From positions 94,954-158,953 of the forward strand of contig LUJQ01000021.1 of the NCBI GenBank assembly GCA_001689485.1: DNA of 64,000 nt, given 5' to 3'. This document shows, one piece after another, positions 25,223-32,611 of this stretch (its first letter is position 1; every line of letters begins with the position of its first letter). Made by a program: the position numbers and the translations under genes. The DNA comes from Bacteroidales bacterium M6 (GTDB lineage Bacteria > Bacteroidota > Bacteroidia > Bacteroidales > Muribaculaceae). The notes under the pieces are model-generated. The model was not told the DNA's origin. It was given only the letters and a program-made list of their open reading frames with translations, and did no database searches.

Positions 25223-26011
25223 ATGAATCCTCTATCCAACAACGTGACGCCTGAACACAGACAGGAGCCTGAGCGCCCATTATTCTCCATCATCACCGTG
25301 ACCTACAATGCCGAGGCCACACTGCCTGCCACAATCGAAAGCGTCGTGTCGCAGACATGCAGCCTCTATGAGCATATCATCATCGATGGCGAATCCACCG
25401 ACTCTACAGTCGAAGTGGCACGTAAGGCCACACATCCCCTGATGAGGTTTCACTCCTCGCCCGACGAAGGCATATATGATGCAATGAACAAGGGTCTGGC
25501 CGAAGCGACGGGCGACTACGTGATATTCCTCAACGCAGGCGACACCTTCCACTCGCCCGGCACACTGCAACGGATTGCTGATACCATAATGGGAAACGAC
25601 TATCCGGGCATCGTCTACGGGCAGACCGACATTGTCGACGACAGACGGCGCCGCCTAGGGCCGCGTCATCTCACGGCGCCCGAACATCTGACCCTGAAAA
25701 GCTTTGCCGACGGGATGGTGGTGTGCCACCAGGCGTTCGTGGCATTGCGGCGCATAACCGCCCCCTACGACCTGCGCTACAGGTTTTCGGCCGATTACGA
25801 ATGGTGCATCCGCGTCCTACAGCACTCGCGCCGCAACGTGCTGCTGCCCGAAGTAATCATCGACTACCTGAACGAAGGCACGACGACGCGCAACCACCGA
25901 CGCTCGCTCATCGAGAGGTTCCGCATAATGTGTTACTATTACGGCACATTCCCCACCCTGCTGCGCCACATCAGGTTCGCAGCCCGCGCATTGAAACGTA
26001 AAACGTTGTAA
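25223..26011 (+). CDS. Family 2 glycosyltransferase
   Basis: A 262-residue soluble GT-A enzyme that transfers a sugar from a nucleotide sugar, probably to an envelope polysaccharide or glycolipid precursor. Motifs: FSIITVTYNAEATLPATIES (nucleotide-binding start), HIIIDGESTDSTVEVA, PDEGIYDAMNKGLAEATGDY, the metal-binding LNAGDTF, and the acceptor-side ADYEWCIRVLQ. This is the WcaA/colanic-type subgroup. The start is the Met of MNPLSNN; an earlier in-frame Met lies inside the promoter. DUF4286 follows after three bases and ruvC after that. Confidence 0.92.
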   Translation: MNPLSNNVTPEHRQEPERPLFSIITVTYNAEATLPATIESVVSQTCSLYEHIIIDGESTDSTVEVARKATHPLMRFHSSPDEGIYDAMNKGLAEATGDYVIFLNAGDTFHSPGTLQRIADTIMGNDYPGIVYGQTDIVDDRRRRLGPRHLTAPEHLTLKSFADGMVVCHQAFVALRRITAPYDLRYRFSADYEWCIRVLQHSRRNVLLPEVIIDYLNEGTTTRNHRRSLIERFRIMCYYYGTFPTLLRHIRFAARALKRKTL

Positions 26012-26014
26012 CCC

Positions 26015-26320
26015 ATGATTATCCTAAACACCACTTTCATCATACACGCCCCGCTGGAGGGAGAATTCATAAAATGGGTCCGCGAAGTCTACCTCCCGTC
26101 GGCACAAGCTTCCGGAATATTCGGCACTCCCACAGTGGCACGTGTGCTTACACGTATAGAACCTGACACGGAAAGTATTGCCGTACAGCTTCCTGCCGAT
26201 AATCAGAACGACGCCTCCCGCTGGCACGACGAGACTGCCGCACTGCTTCGCGACGACCTTCACGCACGCTGGGGGGAACGCATGATGTTTTTCACCACAT
26301 TCATGGAGGTGATAGGATGA
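26015..26320 (+). CDS. DUF4286 family protein
   Basis: A 101-residue cytoplasmic protein of the DUF4286 family, which has a ferredoxin-like (dimeric alpha-beta barrel) appearance: MIILNTTFIIHAPLEGEFIKW as the first strand and helix, and GERMMFFTTFMEVIG as the last strand. Function unknown. It starts three bases after the glycosyltransferase stop and ends 32 bp before ruvC. In Bacteroidota the DUF4286-ruvC pair is a recurring neighbourhood, which supports the call. Confidence 0.8.
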   Translation: MIILNTTFIIHAPLEGEFIKWVREVYLPSAQASGIFGTPTVARVLTRIEPDTESIAVQLPADNQNDASRWHDETAALLRDDLHARWGERMMFFTTFMEVIG

Positions 26321-26352
26321 AACAACCCCGGTGATAAAGCGGCAGAAAAGGA

Positions 26353-26907
26353 ATGACGGAGCGAATAATAATAGGAATAGACCCCGGCACAAACGTGATG
26401 GGCTACGGCATACTCGGCATAAACGGCAAGAAACCGCACATGATAGCCATGGGTGTCCTGAAGCTGAACAAGTTCGAGGACCACTACATGCGCCTGCACC
26501 GCATCCACCAGGGGGTGCTCGGCCTGATAGCGCAATACCTGCCTGACGAAATGGCTATCGAAGCCCCGTTTTTCGGAAAAAATGTGCAGTCGATGCTCAA
26601 ACTCGGACGCGCCCAAGGTGTGGCAATGGCGGCTGCACTGAGCCGCGACATACCTATTACGGAATACGAACCGAGGAAGATAAAGATGGCCATAACCGGC
26701 ACAGGCGCCGCTTCGAAAGAGCAGGTACAGGAAATGCTCCGACGCATCCTCACAATCCCTAAAGAATCGTTACTGCCCGAACTCGATGCCACCGACGCCC
26801 TTGCCGCAGCCTTATGCCATTTCTACGAAACATCACGCCCCGTGATGGCAAAAGGGCCGTCGTCGTGGAAGGAATTCATTGCAAAGAATCCCGGACGCGT
26901 GAAGTAA
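26353..26907 (+). CDS. ruvC: Holliday junction resolvase RuvC
   Basis: Cuts Holliday junctions made during homologous recombination, working with RuvAB. The 184 residues carry the catalytic acids in IIIGIDPGTNVMGYGIL (D near 8), MAIEAPFFGKN (E near 68) and LDATDALAAALCHF (two acids near 140). KLGRAQGVAMAAAL and ITEYEPRKIKMAITGTGAASK match the junction-binding region. Last gene of the operon; it converges with sufS, leaving only seven bases between the two stops. Confidence 0.96.
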   Translation: MTERIIIGIDPGTNVMGYGILGINGKKPHMIAMGVLKLNKFEDHYMRLHRIHQGVLGLIAQYLPDEMAIEAPFFGKNVQSMLKLGRAQGVAMAAALSRDIPITEYEPRKIKMAITGTGAASKEQVQEMLRRILTIPKESLLPELDATDALAAALCHFYETSRPVMAKGPSSWKEFIAKNPGRVK

Positions 26908-26914
26908 TGATGGG

Positions 26915-28144
26915 TCAAAGCAACATAGGGGCAATGCGGTGCAACGCCGCGATGAAAGCCTCGGCCTCGCCACGGGTGTTATAAAGCCCGAACGATGCAC
27001 GAACGGTGCCTTCGATTCCCATCGATTCCATCAGTGGCTGGGCGCAGTGATGGCCTGTACGCACGGCAATCCCCAGTTTGTCGAGAAGCATGCCGGTGTC
27101 ATAATGGTGTGCATCGCCAATCAGGAACGATATAACGGCACACTTACCCGGCGCAGTGCCGAAAATACGCATCCCTGGAATCTTCATCATCTCGGCCGTA
27201 GTCCACTCAAGCAATTCATGCTCATGGGCGGCGATAGCGTCAATCCCGACACGTTCCAAATAATCCAGACATGTGGAAAAGGCTGCTATATCCACAAAAT
27301 CAGGCGTCCCGGCCTCGAATTTGAAAGGCAGTTCGGCATAGGTCGTCTTTTTGAAACTTACATGCGAAATCATTTCGCCGCCACCCTGGTAAGGGGGCAT
27401 CATCTCCAGCCACTTCTCACGCCCGTAAAGCACCCCCACACCTGCCGGGCCATACATCTTATGGGAAGAGAACACATAGAAATCAGCCCCCAGCGCCTTG
27501 ACGTCGATATGCATATGTGGGACTGCCTGCGCACCGTCAACCAAAACAGGCACCCCCATCGAATGGGCATAGGCCGTGATTTCGGCTACAGGGTTGACAG
27601 TTCCCAGCACGTTCGACACATGGCACACCCCCACCATTTTCGTCCGTTCGTTGAAAAGCGACCGGAAGGCATCCATATCCAAACTGCCGTCGGGATGCAT
27701 CGGGACCACACGCAGGATAATGCGCTTGCGGCTGCACAGCAGCTGCCATGGCACAATATCGGCATGATGCTCCATAACGGTAAGTATGATTTCATCGTTG
27801 TTCTCAAGGAAGCTGCCGTAGCTCGACGCGACGAGGTTTATAGCCTCCGTTGTGCCACGTGTGAATATAATCTCGCGTGTGGAATCGGCATTGATATATG
27901 CACGCACCTTTTCGCGTGTGGCTTCCATCAGCCCGGTCGCTTCCTGCGAAATCGAGAACACCCCCCGGTGAACGTTGGCCTTGTGGGTGAAATACATATT
28001 TTCTACAGCCTCGACAACCTCGCGCGGCGTCTGCGACGTAGCGGTATTGTCGAGATACACCAACGGCTTCCCATAAACTTCACGAGTCAATAATGGGAAA
28101 TCACGCCTTAGCGCCTCAACGTCATATATCTTTTTATCTTCCAT
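26915..28144 (-). CDS. sufS: SufS-type cysteine desulfurase
   Basis: Pyridoxal-phosphate enzyme that takes sulfur from cysteine as an enzyme-bound persulfide and feeds iron-sulfur assembly on SufBCD. 409 residues from MEDKKIYDVEALRRDFPLL; an earlier Met is rejected because its extension has no family match. Motifs: YLDNTATSQTP, HHADIVPWQLL, DGAQAVPHMHIDVK, the PLP lysine in FSSHKMYGPAGVG, and the persulfide cysteine in RTGHHCAQPLM. Last gene of the cvpA-suf operon. No sufE or sufU is visible in the window. Confidence 0.95.
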   Translation of the reverse strand: MEDKKIYDVEALRRDFPLLTREVYGKPLVYLDNTATSQTPREVVEAVENMYFTHKANVHRGVFSISQEATGLMEATREKVRAYINADSTREIIFTRGTTEAINLVASSYGSFLENNDEIILTVMEHHADIVPWQLLCSRKRIILRVVPMHPDGSLDMDAFRSLFNERTKMVGVCHVSNVLGTVNPVAEITAYAHSMGVPVLVDGAQAVPHMHIDVKALGADFYVFSSHKMYGPAGVGVLYGREKWLEMMPPYQGGGEMISHVSFKKTTYAELPFKFEAGTPDFVDIAAFSTCLDYLERVGIDAIAAHEHELLEWTTAEMMKIPGMRIFGTAPGKCAVISFLIGDAHHYDTGMLLDKLGIAVRTGHHCAQPLMESMGIEGTVRASFGLYNTRGEAEAFIAALHRIAPMLL

Positions 28145-28172
28145 TTCCGAACAGGATTCTTTGTGTAACGCA

Positions 28173-29540
28173 TTACTGCTGCACGGACGGTTCACAGGCG
28201 GAACCACAATCCCTGCAACCGGCTTTCACCCCGGCAAACCGCTGTTCCACCAAATGGCGCAAACGGTCGCGCAACGGCTCCAGCTCTATCGTATCCACCA
28301 CATCGACCATAAAAGCCTGCATCAGCATGCGCCTTGCCTCAGCCAAAGATATGCCTCGGGCCTGCATATAGAAAAGGGCCTTCGCATCAAGCTGGCCTGT
28401 AGTGGCGCCATGCGAGCATTTGACGTCATCGTTATAAATCAACAACTGCGGCTTTGTGTGCATACGGGCATCACGCGAGGCCAGGATGTTGCGGTTGCTT
28501 TGGTAGGCTTCCACGAAACGGGCGCCGTGACAAACTTCTATGCTACCCTCGAATGCCGCTGTCGCACCCTCGTCAAGCACATATTTGAACAGCTGGTCGC
28601 TGCGTCCGTGGCACGCCGCATGCCGCAGGTTCGAGGAATTGTCGACATGTTGCGTCCCCGACCCGATTGCCATACCCGACAACTTTGTGTGCGTATGCTC
28701 ACCGGCAATGTCGATGTCGAATTCATTGCGGGTAACCCCGTTGGTAAGCGTGGTACCGCATATGGTAAGCGACGACCCGGCTTCTTGGCGTGCATACACC
28801 TGGCAGTAGCGTGCCGTCGAGGCATCAGACTCCTCTATATCATACCATTCCACCTCGGCATCGCGACCGGCATAGATTTCGACAACCTCCGATGTCAGGC
28901 ATTTTTCAGAGCCATGCTGGGTATGGTCGCATTTCAAGACGGCGATTTTCGCCCCCTCCTCGGCAACCACCAGCACCCTTCGCGCCACCAGCAACGGGAA
29001 AGTGGAATTCAGGATTTCAACAATCTGCACCGCCCTTCCGGGACGCACCCCCTTGGCCACATGAACCAACACGCCGTCCTGCGCCAAAAGGGTGTTCAGT
29101 GCCGTTCCCGCATCGGAAATACGGGCGGCCTGCCCGTAATACCGCCTGACAACATCAGGCATCGTTAACGCAGCATGCGCCAACGAACATACGGTAACAC
29201 CTTCAGGCAGATTGCTTTGAAGGGTCGACGACGGGACGAAACGGTCGTTGACAACGATTCCGAGCAATGTGGAAAGGTTCGGCACCCCGCACCGGAACGA
29301 TGCGGCGACATCGGCAGGAAGCGGCAACCGGTTGATATTCACCCCGAAATCAGGGGCAAACATATCGTTGACAGAAGTCTTTTCAAACCCTTCGTCGCTA
29401 CGGTCGGGCAGACGGCCTGCCAGGCATAAGGCTTCAAGCGCCTGCGGCCGCAAAGCGTTGAGCGGCTCGGTGCTGTTGGCCTCGATAACGGCGCGGTTAG
29501 CCTCGAAAAGGTCGGTATATTGGTTCAATGCATTCATCAA
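28173..29540 (-). CDS. sufD: Fe-S assembly scaffold protein SufD
   Basis: Part of the SufBC2D complex that builds iron-sulfur clusters. The 455-residue protein has the SufB/SufD beta-helix core, with the family signatures SNRNILASRDARMHTKPQLLI, YNDDVKCSHGATTGQLDAKALFY-type segment (DDVKCSHGATTG, about 360) and a C-terminal helical part (YMQARGISLAEARRMLMQAF). SufD stabilises the complex and is needed for iron loading. It ends with a Cys-containing tail. Gap to sufC 38 bp, to sufS 28 bp; the sufC-sufD gap contains the 14 bp palindrome GACTTATGTAAGTC. Confidence 0.94.
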   Translation of the reverse strand: MMNALNQYTDLFEANRAVIEANSTEPLNALRPQALEALCLAGRLPDRSDEGFEKTSVNDMFAPDFGVNINRLPLPADVAASFRCGVPNLSTLLGIVVNDRFVPSSTLQSNLPEGVTVCSLAHAALTMPDVVRRYYGQAARISDAGTALNTLLAQDGVLVHVAKGVRPGRAVQIVEILNSTFPLLVARRVLVVAEEGAKIAVLKCDHTQHGSEKCLTSEVVEIYAGRDAEVEWYDIEESDASTARYCQVYARQEAGSSLTICGTTLTNGVTRNEFDIDIAGEHTHTKLSGMAIGSGTQHVDNSSNLRHAACHGRSDQLFKYVLDEGATAAFEGSIEVCHGARFVEAYQSNRNILASRDARMHTKPQLLIYNDDVKCSHGATTGQLDAKALFYMQARGISLAEARRMLMQAFMVDVVDTIELEPLRDRLRHLVEQRFAGVKAGCRDCGSACEPSVQQ

Positions 29541-29578
29541 CTACTGTTTTTTTTGACGACTTATGTAAGTCGGTTCTG

Positions 29579-30334
29579 CTAATCTTTCAGCCAATCGTAA
29601 CCTTTTTCCTCAAGCTCCAGCGCAAGTTCCGGGCCGCCGGTGCGCACTATGCGCCCTTTGTAAAGCACATGCACGAAATCAGGCTTGATATAATCGAGCA
29701 GACGCTGGTAGTGGGTAATCACGATGGTGGCGTTGTTCGAGGTTTTGAGCTGGTTCACACCACCTGCCACAACTCGCAATGCATCGATATCAAGCCCTGA
29801 ATCGGTCTCGTCGAGAATCGATAGGCGCGGTTCGAGCACCGCCATCTGGAAAATCTCGTTACGTTTCTTCTCACCGCCGGAAAAACCTTCGTTGACCGAA
29901 CGGGAAGCAAGCTTGTTGTCAAGTTCCACAATAGCGCGCTTCTGGCGCATAAGCTTAAGGAAATCACCTGCGCTCAACGGCGGTTCATGGAAATACTCAC
30001 GCTTGGCATTGACCGCCGCACGCATGAAATTGACCATCGACACCCCGGGAATCTCAACAGGATACTGGAACGACAGGAACAGACCCTCATGGCTGCGGTC
30101 CTCAGGCGATAACCCCAGGAGGTCGATACCGTGGAACTCTACGCTCCCCCCGGTCACGGTAAAAGCAGGATTACCGGCAAGCACACTTGAAAGTGTGGAT
30201 TTTCCGGATCCGTTAGGCCCCATTATGGCATGCACTTCGCCCGGACGCACAGTCAGGTCAATCCCCTTGAGGATTTCCTTATCTTCGACTTTTGCACGAA
30301 GGTCGGTGACCTTCAATAATATATCGTCGCTCAT
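29579..30334 (-). CDS. sufC: Fe-S assembly ATPase SufC
   Basis: ABC-type ATPase of the SufBCD scaffold; ATP hydrolysis drives the change in the scaffold that allows cluster formation. 251 residues from MSDDILLKVTDLRAKVEDKE. Walker A GPNGSGKSTLSSVLAG, Q loop in LSFQYPVEIPGVS, signature FSGGEKKRNEIFQM, Walker B LSILDETDSGLDID, H loop VITHYQRLL. The upstream extension in this frame is discarded because family members start at this Met. The 97 bp between sufB and sufC show no gene. Confidence 0.96.
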   Translation of the reverse strand: MSDDILLKVTDLRAKVEDKEILKGIDLTVRPGEVHAIMGPNGSGKSTLSSVLAGNPAFTVTGGSVEFHGIDLLGLSPEDRSHEGLFLSFQYPVEIPGVSMVNFMRAAVNAKREYFHEPPLSAGDFLKLMRQKRAIVELDNKLASRSVNEGFSGGEKKRNEIFQMAVLEPRLSILDETDSGLDIDALRVVAGGVNQLKTSNNATIVITHYQRLLDYIKPDFVHVLYKGRIVRTGGPELALELEEKGYDWLKD

Positions 30335-30431
30335 TTTTGAGTTTGATTGTAAGTTTCTGTTTTTAGCCGGAACAGCCTGATGGCACCAACCCATACTGGC
30401 TATCCAAGCGGTTTTATCAGGTTCCCCGCTG

Positions 30432-31949
30432 TCAGCCAACCGAACCTTCGAGGGTGATGGCTAGCAGGCGCTGGGCTTCCACGGCAAATTCCATGGGGAG
30501 CTTGTTCATAACCTCCTTGGCATATCCGTTGACAATAAGCCCCACTGCCTCCTCGGTCGATATGCCACGCTGGTTGCAATAGAAAATCTGGTCTTCGGAA
30601 ATTTTCGACGTGGTGGCCTCATGCTCCACTACGGCCGTCGGGTTGAGCACGTCGATATACGGGAAAGTGTGGGCACCGCAGTTGCTGCCAAGCAGGAGGG
30701 AATCGCACTGGGTGTAGTTGCGCGCCCCGTCGGCAGCAGGTGTGACCTTCACAAGGCCGCGATAGGAGTTCTCGCTGTAACCGGCCGAAATCCCTTTCGA
30801 CACGATTGTGCTGCGGGTGTCAGGCGCCAGATGTATCATCTTTGTGCCGGTGTCGGCCTGCTGGTGGTTACGCGTAACGGCCACTGAATAGAATTCGCCG
30901 GTGGCACCACGCCCGGCAAGCACACACGAAGGATACTTCCATGTGATGGCCGACCCGGTCTCCACCTGCGTCCACGACAGTTTTGAATAGTCGCCACGGC
31001 ACAGACCGCGTTTTGTAACAAGGTTATATATGCCGCCGCGCCCGTCCTTGTCGCCTGCATACCAGTTTTGAACCGTGGAATATTTCACTTCCGCACGATC
31101 CTCCACCACGATTTCCACAATAGCGGCATGCAGCTGGTTCTCATCGCGCATGGGAGCCGTGCACCCTTCGAGATAGCTTACATAGGAATCGTCATCGGCA
31201 ACAATCAGGGTGCGTTCGAACTGCCCGGTCCCCGAGGCATTGATACGGAAATAGGTCGACAGTTCCATGGGGCAACGGACACCTTTAGGGATATATACGA
31301 ACGACCCGTCGGAAAACACAGCCGAATTAAGCGCCGCATAGAAATTATCCCTATACGACACCACCGAACCGAGATAACGTTTCACCAGGTCGGGATAATC
31401 GCGCACAGCCTCCGAAATAGAGCAGAAAATAATCCCTTTCTCGGCCAAAGCCTCTTTATGGGTCGTTTTAACCGAAACAGAGTCCATAACGGCATCCACC
31501 GCCATTCCCGAAAGCTGTTTCTGCTCCTGAAGGGGTATGCCGAGTTTGTCAAATGTCTTTATAAGCTCCGGATCAACCTCGTCAAGGCTTTTCGGCCCCT
31601 CCTTCTTAACAGGGGCGGCATAATAGCTTATCGCCTGGAAATCTATATCGGGCATGTCCAGATGCGCCCATTTCGGGGGCGTAAGCGTAAGCCAGTAGCG
31701 GAACGCCTTCAATCTGAAATCAAGCATCCAGTCAGGCTCCCCCTTTTTCCGGGATATCAGCCTGACCACATCCTCGTTAAGCCCTACCGGGATAATCTCG
31801 GTGTCGATATCGGTGACAAAACCATATTTATAGTCTCCCCCGGTCACCTCGTTAAGCAAGGCTTTGTCAGAGCTTTGCTCCCTGAAACCGTCCTTATCGT
31901 CGGCATGGCCTTGTCCAGCCACGTTTTCGTTATATCTGTATTTATCCAT
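30432..31949 (-). CDS. sufB: Fe-S assembly scaffold protein SufB
   Basis: Main scaffold subunit on which the nascent cluster is built. 505 residues with the family sequence GFVTDIDTEIIPVGLNEDVV, RLISRKKGEPDWMLDFRLKA, the conserved FVYIPKGVRCPMELSTYFRI, ALIVADDDSYVSYLEGCTAP-type segment (LIVADDDSYVSYLEGCTAP), and the C-terminal EATTSKISEDQIFYCNQRGI with the cysteine and acids close to the SufD interface. Length is slightly above the E. coli protein. It is the second gene of the minus-strand operon after cvpA. Confidence 0.96.
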   Translation of the reverse strand: MDKYRYNENVAGQGHADDKDGFREQSSDKALLNEVTGGDYKYGFVTDIDTEIIPVGLNEDVVRLISRKKGEPDWMLDFRLKAFRYWLTLTPPKWAHLDMPDIDFQAISYYAAPVKKEGPKSLDEVDPELIKTFDKLGIPLQEQKQLSGMAVDAVMDSVSVKTTHKEALAEKGIIFCSISEAVRDYPDLVKRYLGSVVSYRDNFYAALNSAVFSDGSFVYIPKGVRCPMELSTYFRINASGTGQFERTLIVADDDSYVSYLEGCTAPMRDENQLHAAIVEIVVEDRAEVKYSTVQNWYAGDKDGRGGIYNLVTKRGLCRGDYSKLSWTQVETGSAITWKYPSCVLAGRGATGEFYSVAVTRNHQQADTGTKMIHLAPDTRSTIVSKGISAGYSENSYRGLVKVTPAADGARNYTQCDSLLLGSNCGAHTFPYIDVLNPTAVVEHEATTSKISEDQIFYCNQRGISTEEAVGLIVNGYAKEVMNKLPMEFAVEAQRLLAITLEGSVG

Positions 31950-32018
31950 ATCGCTTGGCGAAGGAAATTTTCTTGACTTAATATATTATATGACAACAAT
32001 CAACATCCCGCATTGGTT

Positions 32019-32501
32019 CTAGCATCCGACCGCCCATCCCAACAGCCCGGGGGCAAGCCCCATAACGGCTTCGATAGCGTGGCCGTTGCCAAGGGTCGAC
32101 ATGGCGAGAAAATTTGTCGACGGCTTCACCATCTGCCAAAGGTTCAGAAGTATGCTGAGCACGAGCATCCATTGGAAAAGGCTGAACACTGCCCCGCCGA
32201 GGCGGTCAAGCCCCCCGAGGGCAAGCGCATGTGTAAGCTGTTTGCAGAAATGGGCCACCGCCCTTACCGACAGGTAACCAACAACAAACATGATGATATT
32301 TGCCAGCACACAGTCAACATAGGTGGGAGCCTCGCCGGCCCCGGCAATCATGGCCGCGCAACGGTCGCCGAAAATATGGCATAGCAAAACCCCGAGGATT
32401 ATACCCCCCAGCGAACCGGCCTGCACTATCATACCTTTGCGGAAACCCAGTGCCACCGACACAACAAACACAATAAGCAGAATTATGTCGAGCGTAGTCA
32501 T
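32019..32501 (-). CDS. cvpA: CvpA family membrane protein
   Basis: A 160-residue inner-membrane protein with four helices (LDIILLIVFVVSVALGFRKG, AGSLGGIILGVLLCHIF, VDCVLANIIMFVVGYLSVRA, AVFSLFQWMLVLSILLNLWQ), the CvpA pattern including FRKGMIVQ near residue 22 and a conserved GGLDRLGGA before the last helix. CvpA proteins are linked to colicin V production and to envelope stress; the exact role is unclear. It is the first gene of the suf operon and has its own promoter with almost no 5' leader. Start chosen at the first ATG past the -7 box. Confidence 0.88.
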   Translation of the reverse strand: MTTLDIILLIVFVVSVALGFRKGMIVQAGSLGGIILGVLLCHIFGDRCAAMIAGAGEAPTYVDCVLANIIMFVVGYLSVRAVAHFCKQLTHALALGGLDRLGGAVFSLFQWMLVLSILLNLWQMVKPSTNFLAMSTLGNGHAIEAVMGLAPGLLGWAVGC

Positions 32502-32508
32502 TATGTTG

Positions 32509-32540
32509 CAAAATTACCATTTTTCCACCACCCCCGCAAA
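32509..32540 (-). promoter_or_regulatory. Full promoter of the cvpA-sufBCDS operon
   Basis: Minus strand: -33 TTTG (32537-32540), 20 bp spacer, -7 TAATTTTG (32509-32516). Only seven bases separate the -7 box from the ATG, so a leaderless mRNA is expected. The -33 box sits in the T tract of the terminator of the upstream gene. Confidence 0.75.
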
Positions 32541-32572
32541 AAAAGGGCGCCCGCTACCGAACGCCCCTTTCT
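32540..32572 (-). terminator. Terminator of the LRR protein gene
   Basis: Read on the minus strand AAAGGGGCG pairs with CGCCCTTT, with one bulged G, followed by seven T. It lies about 40 bp past the LRR gene stop and merges into the cvpA promoter. Confidence 0.6.
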
Positions 32573-32611
32573 CAATATTCAAATCTCAGCTCATTACGTC
32601 ATACGTTCTCA

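Noticed and set aside
26939..28093. 384-codon plus-strand frame
   Set aside because: Antisense to sufS, whose PLP and Cys motifs prove the minus-strand gene.
28161..29168. 335-codon plus-strand frame
   Set aside because: Antisense to sufD in a clear suf operon.
29558..29571. GACTTATGTAAGTC as an operator of the suf genes
   Set aside because: It is a perfect 14 bp palindrome but lies inside the operon between sufD and sufC, with no promoter near; probably chance or a processing site.
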